The notes beneath the pieces are model-generated. The model was not told the DNA's origin. It ran no database searches and saw nothing but the letters and a program-made list of their open reading frames with translations. Below, piece by piece: positions 62,773 to 64,000 of a stretch of 64,000 nucleotides of DNA. The DNA lies in the NCBI GenBank assembly GCA_934272785.1, contig CAKQSE010000002.1, forward strand, positions 1 to 64,000, read 5' to 3'. Each line of letters opens with the position of its first letter. The stretch's first letter is position 1. A program made the translations under genes and the position numbers. This DNA comes from an uncultured Alphaproteobacteria bacterium. Its GTDB lineage: Bacteria; Pseudomonadota; Alphaproteobacteria; Rs-D84.

Positions 62773-64000
62773 ATGAATGCGGAACTGTTGGATTTTTTAA
62801 AAACCGACCTGCAATTCGTCAAGGGCGTGGGCCCCGTTCTGGCCGCGCGCTTTGACGATGTATTGGGCGGGCGACGCGTGCTGGATTTCATGTTGCATAT
62901 TCCGGCATATATTCGCGCGCGTGGCGTCACCGAATGCGTGGCGGACGCAACACCGGGCGAAACACTGACAATCCCGTTACAGGTAAAATCACACCGTCGT
63001 GGCCGCACATTTCGCGGTCGGCGTATTCCGACCCAGATTATTTGCAATGACCGCACGGGCGGCACCGTCACATTACAGTTTTTTAATACGCATTTCTTGG
63101 ATTACTGGTTGGAAAAATTGCCGATTGGCGCGTGGCGCATGGTCAGTGGGAAACTGGAAAAATCCGCACGCCCCACAATCAATCATCCGGACTTTATTGA
63201 ACCCATGGAAAACGCCGCCCGCATTCCGTCGATCCAGGCGATTTACCCATCTGGCGAGGGGTTGACCCAGAAAACATTTGCCGCCGTTCGGGACCAGATT
63301 TTTACCGCCCTGCCCGACAAATTGTCGGGCGAGACGGATGAAAACGTGCGCGAATTCTTTGACGCGATTGCACACGTGCATTATCCGGAATCCAACGATG
63401 ATTTAATGCCAAATGCCAAATATATTGTAAAGTTGGCGTATTGGGAATTACTGGCGCACCAGACCGCCATCGCAATCAGCCGTCGCAACCGCCGCGACCC
63501 GCGCAATCGACGCACTGTGCGACCATTAAAATACAATTTAATGGATAAATTCCGCGCGATATTACCATTTGCACTGACCGGCGCGCAACAGCGCACAATT
63601 GATGAAATCTTTGCCGATATGGCGGGGCCGGTGCCGATGATGCGCCTGGTCCAGGGTGATGTTGGCAGTGGTAAAACCATCGTCGCCATGGCGGCGGCGG
63701 TGCGCATGGCGGAAATGGGGGCCCAGACGGCAATGCTGGCCCCGACGGACGCGTTGGCATTGCAACACTATAACAAATTAAAACCGATGTGCGATAAAAT
63801 CGGCATTGTGTGCGACATATTGACCGGCCGGGACAAGGGCGCGGCACGACGTGAAAAACTGGTATCATTGCGTTCGGGACGCACACGACTGGTTATCGGG
63901 ACACACGCGTTGTTTTCTGATGATGTTGAATACCGCGATTTAGGATTGGTCATTGTGGACGAACAACACCGTTTTGGCGTTACACAGCGCGAGGCCCTGC
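62773..64000 (+). CDS. recG: ATP-dependent DNA helicase RecG (5' part)
   Basis: Runs off the window end; the first 409 codons are visible. An N-terminal wedge domain (DLQFVKGVGPVLAARFDDVL, OB-like part to about 150). Helicase motifs: FALTGAQQRTIDEI (about 269-282), Walker A GDVGSGKTIVA (about 295-305), APTDALALQHY and the VDEQHRFGV box. RecG remodels stalled forks and branched DNA. The ATG at 62773 has no clear Shine-Dalgarno. It follows repeat copy C. Confidence 0.95.
   Translation, partial: MNAELLDFLKTDLQFVKGVGPVLAARFDDVLGGRRVLDFMLHIPAYIRARGVTECVADATPGETLTIPLQVKSHRRGRTFRGRRIPTQIICNDRTGGTVTLQFFNTHFLDYWLEKLPIGAWRMVSGKLEKSARPTINHPDFIEPMENAARIPSIQAIYPSGEGLTQKTFAAVRDQIFTALPDKLSGETDENVREFFDAIAHVHYPESNDDLMPNAKYIVKLAYWELLAHQTAIAISRRNRRDPRNRRTVRPLKYNLMDKFRAILPFALTGAQQRTIDEIFADMAGPVPMMRLVQGDVGSGKTIVAMAAAVRMAEMGAQTAMLAPTDALALQHYNKLKPMCDKIGIVCDILTGRDKGAARREKLVSLRSGRTRLVIGTHALFSDDVEYRDLGLVIVDEQHRFGVTQREAL

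Overview
The window looks like a chromosomal segment of an uncultured, streamlined Gram-negative bacterium, most likely an alphaproteobacterium of a host- or gut-associated lineage. The reasons are its outer-membrane beta-barrels, lipoproteins and SPOR protein, the Rho, SecG, LepB, Rnc and FtsH set, and small intergenic gaps broken by a few repeat-filled islands. This assignment is inference from gene content; no 16S gene is present.

Layout. 1-4040: an RlpA-like SPOR lipoprotein, a 1.1-kb repeat island, an operon of three small secreted Cys proteins whose promoter lies between perfect 31-bp inverted repeats, and a second repeat island ending at ssb. 4039-8213: ssb, rho, a spanin-like pair of overlapping genes, a ureohydrolase and a secreted repeat protein. 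8301-14400: tRNA-Pro, Smr, an M23 peptidase, htpX, tdk, tRNA-Arg with an att-like duplication, Cys-rich and TfoX-like proteins, a beta-barrel, a candidate structured RNA and a tiny HTH-like ORF. 14386-14747: a dispersed repeat copy. 14776-23563: groESL, HIT, DUF167, LOG family, tilS-ftsH-MBL, and prmC divergent from an M23 peptidase. 23601-31385: a GNAT protein, a lipoprotein hydrolase, a bactofilin-like protein, secG, rnc-lepB, comM, a four-helix-bundle gene inside terminal inverted repeats, and a beta-barrel. 31428-41828: an ABC exporter with a class A PBP, another beta-barrel, ligA, fabI, ABC-F, a Nudix-ASCH fusion and tRNA-Asn. 41860-53886: mutT-like, HNH proteins, a second candidate ncRNA, tcdA-tatD-Ca2+ ATPase, assorted enzymes, tRNA-Lys and an MFS transporter. 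54008-64000: a 795-aa coiled-coil protein with a tail-fibre-like neighbour, ackA, rph, a YbhN-like membrane protein, the RNase E/G gene, a third repeat copy and the 5' part of recG.

Most genes are housekeeping: RNA turnover (rnc, rph, RNase E/G, rho), proteostasis (groESL, ftsH, htpX, lepB, secG), wall growth (PBP, M23, RlpA-like) and DNA maintenance (ssb, ligA, recG, comM). The points most worth following are: (1) the promoter between perfect inverted repeats at 3465-3585, which resembles an invertible promoter; (2) the 432-bp four-helix-bundle element at 29963-30394, whose inverted ends reuse the comM stop codon and the element's own start codon and whose end sequence recurs at the heads of dispersed repeats; (3) two unassigned structured RNAs with promoters and terminators; (4) isolated phage-like parts (spanin-like pair, tail-fibre-like protein); (5) several genes with a -10 box 6-7 nt before the ATG, suggesting leaderless mRNAs. 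All readings are by eye; no alignment, folding or database search was run.
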